DNA from: Flavobacterium sp.
Lineage (GTDB): Bacteria; Bacteroidota; Bacteroidia; Flavobacteriales; Flavobacteriaceae
Length of the DNA: 64,000 bases
Direction: 5' to 3'
NCBI GenBank assembly: GCA_016718345.1
Contig: JADKDN010000025.1
Span: 1 to 64,000 of the forward strand
Position 1 is the first letter of the stretch, and every line of letters starts with the position of its first letter. Below are positions 43,901-55,655 of this stretch, in pieces. Under the pieces are notes generated by a model. The model was given only the letters and a program-made list of their open reading frames with translations. It ran no database searches and was not told where the DNA came from. Both the position numbers and the translations under genes were made by a program.

Positions 43901-44587
43901 ACTTGGATTTACTAATGAATTAGAAATGGTTAATGGTTGTGGTGGCGCTGTTAAAGAAATGTCATCAATAGCAAAGTCATTTCCATTTGCAGTAGCACTT
44001 GGTGTAGATAACTCAAAACGTACCCATTTTGAACCCGTACCACTTGGTGTAAATTCGTATATCACTTGTTGCCATGTTCCATTATTTACAGTAGCACTTC
44101 CCGATTTTAAAATAGGAGTACAACCACATTGATCTACAGCAGCAAAATTTATGACTGGATTTGGAAACGCTGGATTACTAGTACCATTTTTATTAACATT
44201 TATGACCCAATAAGAAAAAGTATATGTCGTACCTCCAACCAATTGTATGTTTGGATTACCTTGCCAAAAAATTTGGTTATTTGCATCAACAACCATCATT
44301 TTTGTGCCTGAATGAGGGGTCACACTTTTAAAACTTGTAAGGTTCATAGGGCCAGAATCACCTGTCAGTGCATAGTTCCCTGGTGAACTTGTACCACTCG
44401 TTCCTGGAGAAATATTAGTAAAACCATTAGCCTGAAAACCACCAGTACCTTCAAATCCTGGGTTGTTGTTATTTCCCACTAGCAAATTTTGTGCATAACT
44501 GTTTATTGAAATAAGAAAACAAAACAGTACTAGTTTATTAAGAACTTTGTTTGAAGAGAAAATAAATCGAAAAAAATTAGACTGCAT
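37901..44587 (-). CDS. Giant repeat adhesin with T9SS type B tail (frame-broken)
   Basis: About 2,230 residues if joined. Signal peptide ends near LISINSYAQ; residues about 30-210 and 370-530 are two beta-sandwich modules ([22 protein letters not shown]), separated by a SprB-type repeat (NPSCPTSADGVIVAYPNGG). Then come 80-residue Ig-like CHU repeats, eight 66-residue repeats (ICSGTTLSALPTTSTN ... TTYTFTPTAGQC), PKD-like modules, and the type B T9SS tail ([18 protein letters not shown] ... FKAHFALKR). At least eight frame breaks are present, concentrated at 37.9-39.5 and 41.1-42.6 kb. Likely a surface adhesin for substrate attachment or gliding. It is a paralogue of the next gene upstream. Confidence 0.8.
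39520..41120 (-). repeat. 198-bp tandem repeats (66 aa) in the giant adhesin, eight copies
   Basis: The anchor GAACA(A/T)A recurs at 39574, 39772, 39970, 40168, 40366, 40564, 40762 and 40960, every interval being exactly 198 bp. Encodes the unit with ICSG...LSALPTTSTN and ATTTYTFTPTAG. The copies are divergent enough to be assembled reliably, and the frame is open through most of the array. Confidence 0.9.
41960..42640 (-). repeat. About 240-bp tandem Ig-like repeats in the giant adhesin
   Basis: CCAATTAAT anchors at 42098, 42341 and 42581 (intervals 243 and 240 bp). Encodes the unit VTLGATSSSGIINWYAASTG followed by GTSFTTPSIS and TYWVDATNNGC. Confidence 0.85.
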
Positions 44588-44878
44588 AATAAAAGGTTAA
44601 GTTTATATCAACAAGGCGATAACGAATATTTTTTACATTTTATAATGAAATTATTATTTCTATAATTTATGAAAAATTAAAAATAAATATATTAAAAATA
44701 TGTTTTTTCTTTTAATTGTAATAAAGCATTAAATTTATGTAATTTTTATTTGAAAAAACATCCGTTACTTTACAACCTTTTACGAAATCGTAATAGTGTT
44801 GAAAAGTTTATAAAATGAATTAGTCCAATAAAATACAATTACTGTAAATTTTGGGTAAATCAAAGTTGATAGAAATAA
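44588..44878. other. Intergenic region between the two giant adhesins
   Basis: AT-rich, with no ORF seen. It should hold the promoter of the downstream adhesin; no clear TAnnTTTG with a -33 partner was identified. Confidence 0.4.
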
Positions 44879-44911
44879 AAAACCGATTACTTTTTTTATG
44901 TAATCGGTTTT
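44879..44911 (-). terminator. Terminator after the second tandem giant adhesin
   Basis: Perfect 12-bp stem (AAAACCGATTAC / GTAATCGGTTTT) with a 9-nt loop; on the minus strand it is followed by a T-rich stretch. It lies 23 bp past the stop at 44934. Confidence 0.85.
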
Positions 44912-44933
44912 TACTTTTGTTTCAAATTTCTAA

Positions 44934-47900
44934 TTAGCGTTTCAAAGAAAAATGAGATTTGAATATTTTAGTGTTATTAGTATTTGGCTCAATATATTCT
45001 ATGGTGAACCAATAATCTGTAGCTGGTAATAGTTGACCATTATATGTTCCATCCCAACCCAAACTAGAAGTATTAATCTGTTTTATTAATTTTCCATAAC
45101 GATCATAAATATCAATATTTGTATTTGTTAAACCTCCAATATTCCATTTATCATTATAACCATCTCCATTTGGTGTAAAATATTTTGGATAATCGATTAT
45201 AGTGATTTTTTGAGATTCTGAAGTACAACCTTGTTCATCAGTTACAGTTATTGTGTGTTCTCCTGAGCTTACATTGGTAAATACAGTTGAAGCCTGTGCT
45301 AATCCATTGTCTAATTGGTAAAAATATGGTCCAGTTCCACCTTGAACCGTTACAGTTATTGTAGCGTTTTGGGTAAATGCATCACTCACTGCTACAGTGA
45401 ACGAATCTGCAGGATAATTTGGAATAACAGTAACTTTCTTTTCATCGGAAACACAACTAGTAATAGTGTTTGTAACAATTACTGAATAAACTCCAGTATC
45501 TGTTGCTTCATATTTATTTTGTGAAGCACCTACAATTTCTTCATCATCAAAGTACCATTTAAAATCATAAGTACTGTTACTTAGTTGAGTATCTAATAAA
45601 TATGATTTTAATGTTTCACCTGTATCTGATGTAACACAAATAATTCCATCTTCTATTTCAGGCATTGGAGAAGGATTAACATTTATTTTAATTTTAATAG
45701 ACGTCCCACTACATCCTCCAACTGTTGGGGTTATAGTGTAGGTTGCACTTCCTAAAGTTTTTCCAGCAACTAAAGTTTGTTGTATTAAATCTCCTGTTCC
45801 TAAAGAAGCTCCTGTAACACCATCTTGACTGACTGTCCAATCAAATTGTGTTCCCACTATACTCGGAGATAAAATAATATTTGTTGAATCTCCACTACAG
45901 ATGGTAGTTTTTGAAGAACCAAAAACCTCTGGAACCGGATTAACCACAACCGTTATTAAAGTTGGTGAACCAATACAACCATTACTTAATGGTACTATCG
46001 AATAATCAACAGAACCTTGAACATTAGTAGCTGTTTTTAATGTTTGTACAATTTTACTTCCAGTTGAAGAAAAAGCGCCTAAAACTTTATTAGAAACCGC
46101 ATTCCAACTGAAAGTTGTTCCAATAACAGTTCCAGTTAAAGAAATATTTGTGGTATTTCCTGAACAAATTGGTTCGTTACCAGTAGTTGATACCGTTGGT
46201 ATAGGATTGACAATTATTTTAGCTGTTATAGATGCTCCTTGACAACCATTTGCAGTTGGAGTAATTGTATATAATGCCTCACCTTTGTCATTACTAACTG
46301 CTGATAATGTTTGGTTTATGCTATCACCCGAACTATTTGTAGCACCTGTTATGTTAGTTTGCACAACTGTCCAATCAAATGTAGTTCCAGAAATATCGCT
46401 TTTTAGCTCAATATTTGGAGAAGTATTCGAACATATTTCTTTCAAACTAGGAGTAGCAGTAATTATTGGCAAAGGTAAAACAACAATCTCAAGTGTGGTT
46501 GGCACAGCACACAAACCTAGAGTTGGAGTAAATTTATATGTTGTTGTCTTGGTATTATTTAAAGTTGGAGACCAAGTTCCAGTAATTCCATTATCTGATG
46601 TTGTTGGTAACACTGAGATAGTAGCTCCATAGCACACAGGTGGAACAGAAGTAAATAGAGGAGTATCATTTGCATTTACAGTAATAGCTAGAGCATCACT
46701 AACATTACTACAACCACCATTTCCTTCAACTGTATATACCATTGAAGCCGTTCCTGCACCGACTCCAGTTACCAAACCTGTGGATGAATCTATTGTAGCT
46801 ACAGAAACATCTGAGGAACTCCATGTACCTCCTAATGTAGTTGATGAAAAAGTGGTCGTCAAGCCTTCACATATGGCTTGTGTTCCACTCAAAGTTCCTG
46901 CTACAGGTGCTGCTGTTACTGTTACTGTACGTGTAGCTTTAGCATCAAAACAACCGCCTGTACCGGCAACGGTATAAGTGATTGTAGCTGTGCCTGCTCC
47001 TACTCCTGTAACTACTCCTGTTGAAGAATCTACCGTAGCTATCAAGGCATCTGAGGAACTCCATACTCCTGATTCTAATGAATCTGTTGTGAATGTCGTA
47101 GTTAATGCTGCACATATATTTTGAACTCCATCTAAGGTTCCTGCATTTGGTGCTGCTGTTACTGTTACTGTACGAATATCGCTAACATCGGAACAACCTC
47201 CTGTTCCTGTTACATTATACGTCATCGTTGCTACTCCCGCACCAACTCCTGTTATCAAACCTGTAGAGGAATCTATTGTGGCAACAGATACATCTGAAGA
47301 ACTCCATGTACCTCCTAATGTAGTTGATGAAAAAGTAGTTGTCAAACCTACACATATAGCTTGGGTACCACTCAAAGTTCCTACTACTGGTGCTGCTGTA
47401 ACCGTTACGGTACGAGTAGCTTTAGCATCCAAACAACCGCCTGTACCAACAACAGTATAAGTGATTGTAGCTGTGCCTGCTCCTACTCCTGTAACTACTC
47501 CTGTTGAAGAGTCTACTGTAGCTATCAATACATCTGAGGAACTCCATACTCCTGATTCTAATGAATCTGTTTTGAACGAGGTGGTCAGAGCTGTACATAT
47601 TTCTTGATTTCCTGTTACAGTTCCAGCTATTGGAGCTTTAGATATCGTTAATATAACAGGTGTTCTTGTTGAACTTGAACAATTAGTTGCTGAATTTACC
47701 GATTCTGAATAGTAGGTTACTGTTCCAATGCTATTCAATGTTGGTGAAGCTACAACACTACCACCTGTAGCTGCATCATACCAAACCAAAGTTGATCCTG
47801 TTGGAGCCGTTGAAGTTGCTGTTAATGTCTGTATAGGACTCAATTCACACTCTGTAATATCCCCTACACTGGTTGGTGAAAGTGGTAAAGGATTGATGGT

Positions 47901-50900
47901 TAAAGTAACTGCAGATACGTGTCAAACTTGGACAATTAGTTGTAGAATTTACCGATTCTGCATAGTAGGTTACTGTTCCAATACTATTTAATGTTGGTGA
48001 AGCTATAATACTACCACCTGTAGCAGCATCGTACCAAACCAAAGTTGATCCTGTTGGAGCCGTAGCAGTTGCCGTTAAAGTTTGTATGGGACTAACTTCA
48101 CATTCTGTAATATCCTCCACTTATTGGTTGAATTGGTGCTGCATTAATAGTTAATATAACAGGTGTTCTTGTTGAACTTGAACAATTAGTTGCCTGAATT
48201 TACCGATTCTGAATAGTAGGTTACTGTTCCAATGCTATCCAATGTTGGTGAAGCTACAACACTACCACCGTAGCTGCATCATACCAAACCACCGTTGAAC
48301 CTAATGGAGCCGTTGAAGTTGCTGTTAATGTCTGTATAGGACTCAATTCACACTCTGTAATATCCCCTACACTGGTTGGTGAAAGTGGTAAAGGATTGAT
48401 GGTTAAAGTAACTGCAATACGTGTCAAACTTGGACAATTAGTTGTAGAATTTACCGATTCTGCATAGTAGGTTACTGTTCCAATACTATTTAATGTTGGT
48501 GAAGCTATAATATACCACCTGTAGCAGCATCGTACCAAACCAAAGTTGATCCTGTTGGAGCCGTAGCAGTTGCCGTTAAAGTTTGTATGGGACTAACTTC
48601 ACATTCTGTAATATCCCCTCCACTTATTGGTTGAATTGGTGCTGCATTAATAGTTAATATAACAGGTGTTCTTGTTGAACTTGAACAATTAGTTGCTGAA
48701 TTTACCGATTCTGAATAGTAGGTTACTGTTCCAATGCTATTCAATGTTGGTGAAGCTACAACACTACCACCCGTAGCTGCATCATACCAAACCACCGTTG
48801 AACCTAATGGAGCAGTAGCTCCTGCTGTTAATGTCTGTATAGGACTCAATTCACACTCTGTAATATCCCCTACACTGGTTGGTGAAAGTGGTAAAGGATT
48901 GATGGTTAAAGTAACTGCAATACGTGTCAAACTTGGACAATTAGTTGTAGAATTTACCGATTCTGCATAGTAGGTTACTGTTCCAATACTATTTAATGTT
49001 GGTGAAGCTATAATACTACCACCTGTAGCAGCATCGTACCAAACCAAAGTTGATCCTGTTGGAGCCGTAGCAGTTGCCGTTAAAGTTTGTATGGGACTAA
49101 CTTCACATTCTGTAATATCCTCCACTTATTGGTTGAATTGGTGCTGCATTAATAGTTAATATAACAGGTGTTCTTGTTGAACTTGAACAATTAGTTGCGA
49201 ATTTACCGATTCTGAATAGTAGGTTACTGTTCCAATGCTATTCAATGTTGGTGAAGCTACAACACTACCACCTGTAGCTGCATCATACCAAACCAAAGTT
49301 GATCCTGTTGGAGCCGTTGAAGTTGCTGTTAATGTCTGTATAGGACTCAATTCACACTGTAATATCCCTACACTGGTTAGAGAAAGTGGTAAAGGATTGA
49401 TGGTTAAAGTAACTGCAATACGTGTCAAACTTGGACAATTAGTTGTAGAATTTACCGATTCTGCATAGTAGGTTACTGTTCCAATACTATTTAATGTTGG
49501 TGAAGCTATAATACTACCACCTGTAGCAGCATCGTACCAAACCAAAGTTGATCCTGTTGGAGCCGTAGCAGTTGCCGTTAAAGTTTGTATGGGACTAACT
49601 TCACATTCTGTAATATCCCCTCCACTTATTGGTTGAATTGGTGCTGCATTAATAGTTAATATAACAGGTGTTCTTGTTGAACTTGAACAATTAGTTGCTG
49701 AATTTACCGATTCTGAATAGTAGGTTACTGTTCCAATGCTATTCAATGTTGGTGAAGCTACAACACTACCACCTGTAGCTGCATCATACCAAACCAAAGT
49801 TGATCCTGTTGGAGCCGTTGAAGTTGCTGTTAATGTTTGTATGGGACTCAACCCACATTCTGTTACATCTCCTCCACTTAAAGGAGCTAAAATAGCAGAA
49901 TTAATAGAAATAGTTCCTGTTGTACTGATAATTCCACACCCCCCAGTTAAGGTTACTGTGTAAGTATAGGGAGACCCTACCGAAACAGATGGAGTTCCTG
50001 AAATTGTCACTGTATTGGCTGACCAAACACCATTAACCCCTGATGGAAGCCCTAAGAACGTGGCTCCTGTGGCTCCTGTAGTAGTGTACGTAATAGTGGT
50101 AATAGGTGCATTGATACAAACCGTTTGGGCATTAGTTCCTACAGCAGATGATAAACTTATGGTGTTGTTAGGATTCACTGAAATAGTTCCTGTTGTACTT
50201 ACAGTTCCACACCCCCAGTTAAGGTTACTGTGTAAGTATAGGGAGACCCTACCGAAACAGATGGAGTTCCTGAAATCGTCACTGTATTGGCTGACCAAAC
50301 ACCATTAACCCCTGATGGAAGCCCTAAGAACGTGGCTCCTGTGGCTCCTGTAGTGGTATACGTAATATTGGCAATAGGTGCATTGATACAAACAGTCTGA
50401 GCATTTGTTCCAACAGCAGAAGACAAACTTATGGTGTTATTAGAATCCACTGAAATAGTTCCTGTTGTACTTACAGTTCCACACCCCCCAGTTAAGGTTA
50501 CTGTGTAACTATAGGGAGACCCTACCGAAACAGATGGAGTTCCTGAAATTGTTACTGTATTGGCCGACCAAACACCATTAACCCCTGATGGAAGCCCTAA
50601 GAACGTGGCTCCTGTGGCTCCTGTAGTGGTATACGTAATATTGGCAATAGGTGCATTGATACAAACAGTCTGAGCATCGGATGCTACAGCAGAAGATAGA
50701 CTTACGGTATTATTGAGATTCACAGAAATTGTTCCTGTTGTACTGATTGTTCCTGCACCTCCAGTTAAGGTTACTGTGTAAGTATAGGGAGACCCTACCG
50801 AAACAGATGGAGTTCCTGAAATTGTCACTGTATTGGCTGACCAAACGCCATTAACCCCTGATGGAAGCCCCTAAGAACGTGGCCCTGTATTTCTGTAGTA

Positions 50901-53145
50901 GTGTACGTAATAGTGGTAATAGGTGCATTGATACAAACCGTTTGGGCATTAGTTCCTACAGCAGATGATAAACTTATGGTGTTATTAGGATTCACAGAAA
51001 TAGTTCCTGTTGTACTGATAATTCCACACCCCCCAGTTAAGGTTACTGTGTAACTATAGGGAGACCCTACCGAAACAGATGGAGTTCCTGAAATCGTCAC
51101 TGTATTGGCTGACCAAACACCATTAACTCCTGATGGAAGCCCTAAGAACGTAGCTCCTGTGGCTCCTGTAGTGTTATACGTAATAGTAGTAATAGGTGTA
51201 TTAATACTCACAGTTTGAGCGTTAGTTCCTACACCAGAAGACAAACTTATGGTGTTGTTTGTAAGAATATCAACAACAACTGGCTTGATAACTGAACATG
51301 GAGCAATTGTGCTTTTAATGTAGTATGTACCAGATAATGTTATGCTGTTTGGATTAAGTAATGGAACTGTCCCAGCTGCATCTCTCCAATATGAAATTAC
51401 TGTTCCAGTAGTGCTACCTGCTGTAATAGAAGGCTGTGTAATATCTACCGATCCAGGTGAACAAACAAATGATGGATTTGTAATTATTAAGTTTATTGGG
51501 TTTGGAATAGTAACGGTAACAGACTTAGATAAATTACAAGTAGCTGAGGATTCTTTAAATGATATATCATCAATAGCAAAGTCATTTCCTGCTGAAATGA
51601 TACTTCTATCATATATACAAATTTCAGCTGTAGTACTTACACCAGAACTCCAATTGATCGTCTTCTTTAACCAATTACAAACTCCTCCTGTAGAGGCAGG
51701 AGGTGCAATAGAAACTCCGTTAATAAGAACTTCTATATTTGCCAATGTTGCCCGATTGAATAGATTCTGACCAATAACTAAAAAACATAATTCTGACCTG
51801 GCTTTACAGCAACTGTTTGACACCAAACCCTGTCGTTCCCCCCATTCACAATTGAACCGTCAGCCACCATCATTTTTCCTACACCAGGAGATAAACGTTC
51901 TACGCATGGTTGAAAACCACTCCAATAACTATTTGCATTGGTTGTAATTCCGTAACGCCCCTGAGCTCCTGGTGAAACTACCAAATACTTATAATCAGTA
52001 CTAAATCCAACATTCCCTAATGAAAAATCACCATTATATATTAATTCATCATTAGTAATTACAGAACTAGAAGTTACTGTATAAATTGTTGTCTGTGTTG
52101 GACTGACAGTTGGATTTGAAACATTTGGTGTAGTTAAAGTCGGATCCGAAGGGGATGCTGTCCAAGTATAACCCGAAGAGCCTACGCTTACTGATAAAGC
52201 TGTTGATGTTGATGAACAATTTGTCACTCCTGAACTGACTGTTAAATCAGTCGGTGTCGTTAAAACAATGTTGTTTTGCGTGATAACCGTATTAACCGCA
52301 TCTTTTATAGAAAGACTATAGGTTCCAGCACTTAAGCCTGTAAATATTCCTGTACTGTTTGTAATAGATGCAACTACAGGAATAATCCCTGTCAAAGTAT
52401 AATTGGCATAAGGTAAAACACCTCCTATTCCAAAACCTGATATAGACCCATTTGATAAACCAGGACAAGTAGGACTCTGTGATGTATAGTTTAATGATAA
52501 AGGTTGTGGCCCTGTTAGGGAAAAATCATCAACTGCAAAGTCATTCCCTGTTGCATTTACATTATTATTCCAAAGTTCAATAGAAACACAGGTTGCAGTT
52601 GCTTTAAAAGTATAAACCACTTGCTTCCATCCCGAAGCAGGCAATGGAACAACTGAACTAAAAGGAGTTGGAACAATGCTTCCTGCTCCAGTAAAAGAAA
52701 TACCTATACCTGCCTGCGTGGATGCGTTAGTGACCGTAGTTGAAATTGATTTTACCCAATAACTAAAAGTATAAGAAGTACCAATAGTCAATCCACAAAT
52801 ACCTGATCCAGCATTGCCTGCCTTCCAAAATCGAGGCGAGCCTGCTGTTGTATTTCCATCTACAATCAACATTTTTCCTGACCCTGTGGTATGATCTCCT
52901 GCGTTGATAAATATAGAGGAATTAACTGATATTGGATTGGTAGCTAAAGCAAAATTTCCTGAAACTGTTGTCCCTGAAAAAGGAGCTAAAAGCTCTGAAT
53001 AACCTGCTCCATCTGTAATGAAACCAACCCCATTACCACCACTCTCAAAATCGCCATTAACAATGAGATTTTGAGAATAAATACATATAGATGAAAATAG
53101 TGTTATTAAAGTTGCAAGAACTAAAGACTTATTACATTTTTGCAT
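44934..53145 (-). CDS. Giant repeat adhesin with T9SS type B tail (frame-broken)
   Basis: About 2,740 residues if joined. Signal peptide [20 protein letters not shown]..., then beta-sandwich modules ([34 protein letters not shown]) with an intervening SprB-type repeat, five 91-residue repeats ([20 protein letters not shown]), about nine 84-residue Ig-like repeats ([13 protein letters not shown]), four 80-residue Big_2-like repeats ([20 protein letters not shown]), PKD-like modules, a SprB-like end domain, and the type B tail ([15 protein letters not shown] ... FKSHFSLKR). Seven or more frame breaks fall at 47.8-51.8 kb, whereas 44934-47843 is intact. T9SS surface adhesin and tandem paralogue of the gene at 37901; ligand unknown. 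Confidence 0.8.
46690..47640 (-). repeat. Big_2-like tandem repeats with 483-bp higher-order period
   Basis: CATCTGA(G/A)GAACTCCAT recurs at 46808, 47048, 47291 and 47531: alternating 240 and 243 bp, so two unit types ([14 protein letters not shown] and [14 protein letters not shown]) repeat as a 483-bp pair. Frame intact. Confidence 0.9.
47640..49870 (-). repeat. Near-identical higher-order repeats of about 504 bp in the giant adhesin
   Basis: CGTGTCAAACTTGGACAATT occurs at 47918, 48420, 48923 and 49421 (intervals 502, 503, 498). Each block holds two related 84-residue Ig-like units. The in-frame size would be 504 bp; the shortfall of 1, 2 and 6 bp explains the frame breaks here. The copies are almost identical over hundreds of bases, implying recent duplication or gene conversion, and make this stretch prone to misassembly. 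Confidence 0.9.
49905..51260 (-). repeat. 273-bp tandem repeats (91 aa), five near-identical copies
   Basis: The CCTGATGGAAGC anchor recurs at 50039, 50311, 50584, 50857 and 51129 (intervals 272, 273, 273, 272). Encodes [19 protein letters not shown] and [17 protein letters not shown]. The first interval is short by one C in a C run (5 against 6), a direct view of a homopolymer frame break. Confidence 0.9.
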
Positions 53146-53497
53146 TACTTGAGGTATTTTGTTTAATAGTAAAAATTTGGGCTCAATTTAGTAAATTTTG
53201 CACACTTTAAAAATTATTTTGCTAGAACTAAATCAAATTAATCTGAGATAATGCAGAATATATAGTATTATAAATAACAAATAAAATACTCCAAATCAAA
53301 TTGTTAAGAAATAGCTTTTCAATCAAAAATCTTATTCAAATTGATTTTTAATTTAAAAAAAACAATATTACGAAAAAAAAAACTATAAAATACTCGATTT
53401 GAAGAGGATAATACACATAAAATTATAAATTAACATTTACAACTCTGAGTTATGGATAAATGGAAATTATGACTATCGAAGGGAATAATAAAAAGTA
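53146..53497. other. AT-rich intergenic region before the adhesin pair
   Basis: No ORF, hairpin or clear promoter seen between the E1 dehydrogenase stop and the adhesin start. Confidence 0.4.
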
Positions 53498-55474
53498 TTA
53501 ATATTTAATTAATTCAATTAATTCTTTTTCGAATCTGCCTTTAGGCAGATATTGATCTTCAAGTGCTTTTGTAAAAGGAATTGGAGAATCTAAGCTTGCA
53601 ACACGTTTAACCGGTCCGTCTAGGTATTCAAAACAATCTTCCATAATCATAGCAGAAATATCACTTGCTATCCCACCAAATAAACTATCTTCATGAAGTA
53701 TTATTGCTTTATTTGTTTTCTTGACGGAAGTATAAATAGTTTCCTTATCTAAAGGTTGTAATGTTCTTAAATCTATTACATCTGCTGATATTTCGGGATT
53801 ATTCTCTAAGGTTTCCAATGCCCAATGTACTGCTGCTCCAAAAGTTATTATGGTAATTTGATTTCCTTGTTTTATTAGTGTTGCTTTTCCAAATGGTATG
53901 GTGTAATAGTCCGTAGGCACCTCTTGTGAAATACTTCTATATAATTGTTTGTGTTCGAAAAAAAGAACTGGATTAGGATCATTTATCGCCGTGGTTAACA
54001 ACCCTTTTGCATCAAATGGAAAAGCAGGATAAACTACTTTAAGCCCTGGTGTTTTGGTAAACCATGCTTCATTTGTTTGAGAATGAAAAGGCCCTGCTTG
54101 AGTTCCTCCTCCACAAGGCATTCTGATTACAACGTCAGCCTTTTCGTTCCATCTATAATGCGTTTTTGCTACTAAATTTACAATCGGATTAAAACCTGTT
54201 GACACAAAATCAGCGAATTGCATTTCAACAATAGCTTTATACCCATTGATGGATAAACCCATTCCAGCAGAAACTACAGCGCTTTCACAAATTGGTGTAT
54301 TAATTACTCTTTCTTTTCCAAATTCATCAACAAAACCCTCCGTTATCTTAAAAGCGCCTCCATATTCAGCGATGTCTTGCCCTAAAATTACTGAATTTTG
54401 GTGTTTTTGCATGGACTGTCTTAGTGCCTGAGAAATAGCGTCAATAAATCGTATATTTTCTACTTTTTCTGAAGGAATATATTCTTCAAAATAATAGGGT
54501 TTATAAACATCGTTCAATTCATTTTCATAGCTTGCTTTAATTTCAGCTTCGGTGTTGGCAATTAATAAATTATCTTCTATCTCCTTTTTAATTTCTTCTT
54601 TCCATAATTCATCTTGCTCTGCTGTAAGTATATTTTGCTTTATCAAATACCTTCGGTAAGTATCCACAGGGTCTTTTTCTGCCCACATTTCCATTAATTC
54701 CTTAGGAACATATTTAGTACCACTCGCCTCTTCATGTCCACGCATTCTAAAAGTTTTAAATTCGATTAAAATTGGACGTGGTTTTTTCCGTATTGAATTC
54801 ACTATTTCGGTTAATTCTTCAAAAACTTCGAGGATATTATTTCCATCAATAATATGACTTTCCATACCGTAGCCTACTCCTTTATCGGCCAGATTTTCGC
54901 AGCGATATTGTTCGTTTGTGGGTGTTGAAAGGCCGTAACCGTTATTTTCTATTACAAATAGAACTGGTAAATCCCAAACGGCAGCTATATTCAATGCTTC
55001 GTGAAAATCTCCCTCACTTGTAGCACCTTCCCCGGTAAAAACAGCAGTTACTTTTCCGTTTTTCTTTAATTTATTAGCTAATGCGATCCCATCTGCAACT
55101 CCTAATTGTGGTCCAAGATGCGAAATCATACCAATAATTTTATATTCTTGTGTTCCAAAATGAAAACTACGGTCTCTTCCTTTTGTAAAACCATTGGCTT
55201 TTCCTTGCCATTGAGAAAAAAGCCTATTTAGTGGAATATCTCTACCTGTAAATACACCTAAATTTCGGTGCATTGGTAAAATATATTCGTCTTTATCTAA
55301 AACTGCCGTCACGCCAACTGAGATTGCTTCCTGACCAATTCCAGAAAACCATTTTGAAACCTTTCCCTGACGAATTAGAACGAGCATTTTTTCTTCAATA
55401 AGTCTAGGTTTGAGTAACCTTTTATATAAATCTAATAATTGATTATCGGTTAGATTTTTCCTTTCAAAATTCAT
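53498..55474 (-). CDS. 2-oxoacid dehydrogenase E1, fused alpha and beta subunits
   Basis: 658 residues from the start I prefer at 55474 ([14 protein letters not shown]); an upstream in-frame ATG at 55576 would add a poorly conserved basic stretch. The alpha part (1-320) has the thiamine-diphosphate motif [18 protein letters not shown] ... ENNGYG and [12 protein letters not shown]; the beta part (340-658) has [31 protein letters not shown] and [11 protein letters not shown]. This single-chain form is common in Bacteroidota and is normally annotated as branched-chain 2-oxoacid dehydrogenase, acting with lipoyl E2 and E3; an lpd gene lies 5 kb away. The exact substrate (branched-chain or pyruvate) is not fixed by sequence. 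Confidence 0.9.
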   Translation of the reverse strand: MNFERKNLTDNQLLDLYKRLLKPRLIEEKMLVLIRQGKVSKWFSGIGQEAISVGVTAVLDKDEYILPMHRNLGVFTGRDIPLNRLFSQWQGKANGFTKGRDRSFHFGTQEYKIIGMISHLGPQLGVADGIALANKLKKNGKVTAVFTGEGATSEGDFHEALNIAAVWDLPVLFVIENNGYGLSTPTNEQYRCENLADKGVGYGMESHIIDGNNILEVFEELTEIVNSIRKKPRPILIEFKTFRMRGHEEASGTKYVPKELMEMWAEKDPVDTYRRYLIKQNILTAEQDELWKEEIKKEIEDNLLIANTEAEIKASYENELNDVYKPYYFEEYIPSEKVENIRFIDAISQALRQSMQKHQNSVILGQDIAEYGGAFKITEGFVDEFGKERVINTPICESAVVSAGMGLSINGYKAIVEMQFADFVSTGFNPIVNLVAKTHYRWNEKADVVIRMPCGGGTQAGPFHSQTNEAWFTKTPGLKVVYPAFPFDAKGLLTTAINDPNPVLFFEHKQLYRSISQEVPTDYYTIPFGKATLIKQGNQITIITFGAAVHWALETLENNPEISADVIDLRTLQPLDKETIYTSVKKTNKAIILHEDSLFGGIASDISAMIMEDCFEYLDGPVKRVASLDSPIPFTKALEDQYLPKGRFEKELIELIKY

Positions 55475-55506
55475 TATCTGTACTGTGTCTCTAATGTTAG
55501 CTTCAC

Positions 55507-55514
55507 CAAAAGTA
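55507..55514 (-). promoter_or_regulatory. Putative -7 element of the E1 dehydrogenase gene
   Basis: TACTTTTG on the minus strand, 32 bp before the preferred start at 55474. Its position supports the shorter start, since a promoter here would lie inside the longer version. No clear -33 element. Confidence 0.4.
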
Positions 55515-55598
55515 TAAAAAAATAACAGTTTGTACTTAAAATGTTTCCTTTTTTTACACTGTTGAAAACTTTTCAAAATTTCAATAGAGTTTATTATT

Positions 55599-55606
55599 TA
55601 CTTTTG
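55599..55606 (+). promoter_or_regulatory. Putative -7 element of the 2OG-oxygenase gene
   Basis: TACTTTTG matching TAnnTTTG, 49 bp before the ATG at 55656, divergent from the element of the E1 gene. No clear -33 element. Confidence 0.35.
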
Positions 55607-55655
55607 TGGTGACAAGGCTTTACAACCTTTAAGTTATTAACAATAAAATTGTAGT

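Noticed and set aside
37901..44587. A cluster of many separate small minus-strand genes
   Set aside because: Each piece has domains that continue into the next, there is one signal peptide at the start and one T9SS tail at the end; they are fragments of a single broken gene.
46285..50308. Plus-strand ORFs of 60-115 residues rich in V, P and T
   Set aside because: They lie opposite the adhesin repeats, recur with the repeat period and have no independent coding features.
39570..51260. CRISPR array, because of regular direct repeats
   Set aside because: Units of 198-504 bp are fully coding Ig-like repeats, with no short palindromic repeat and unique spacer pattern and no cas genes.
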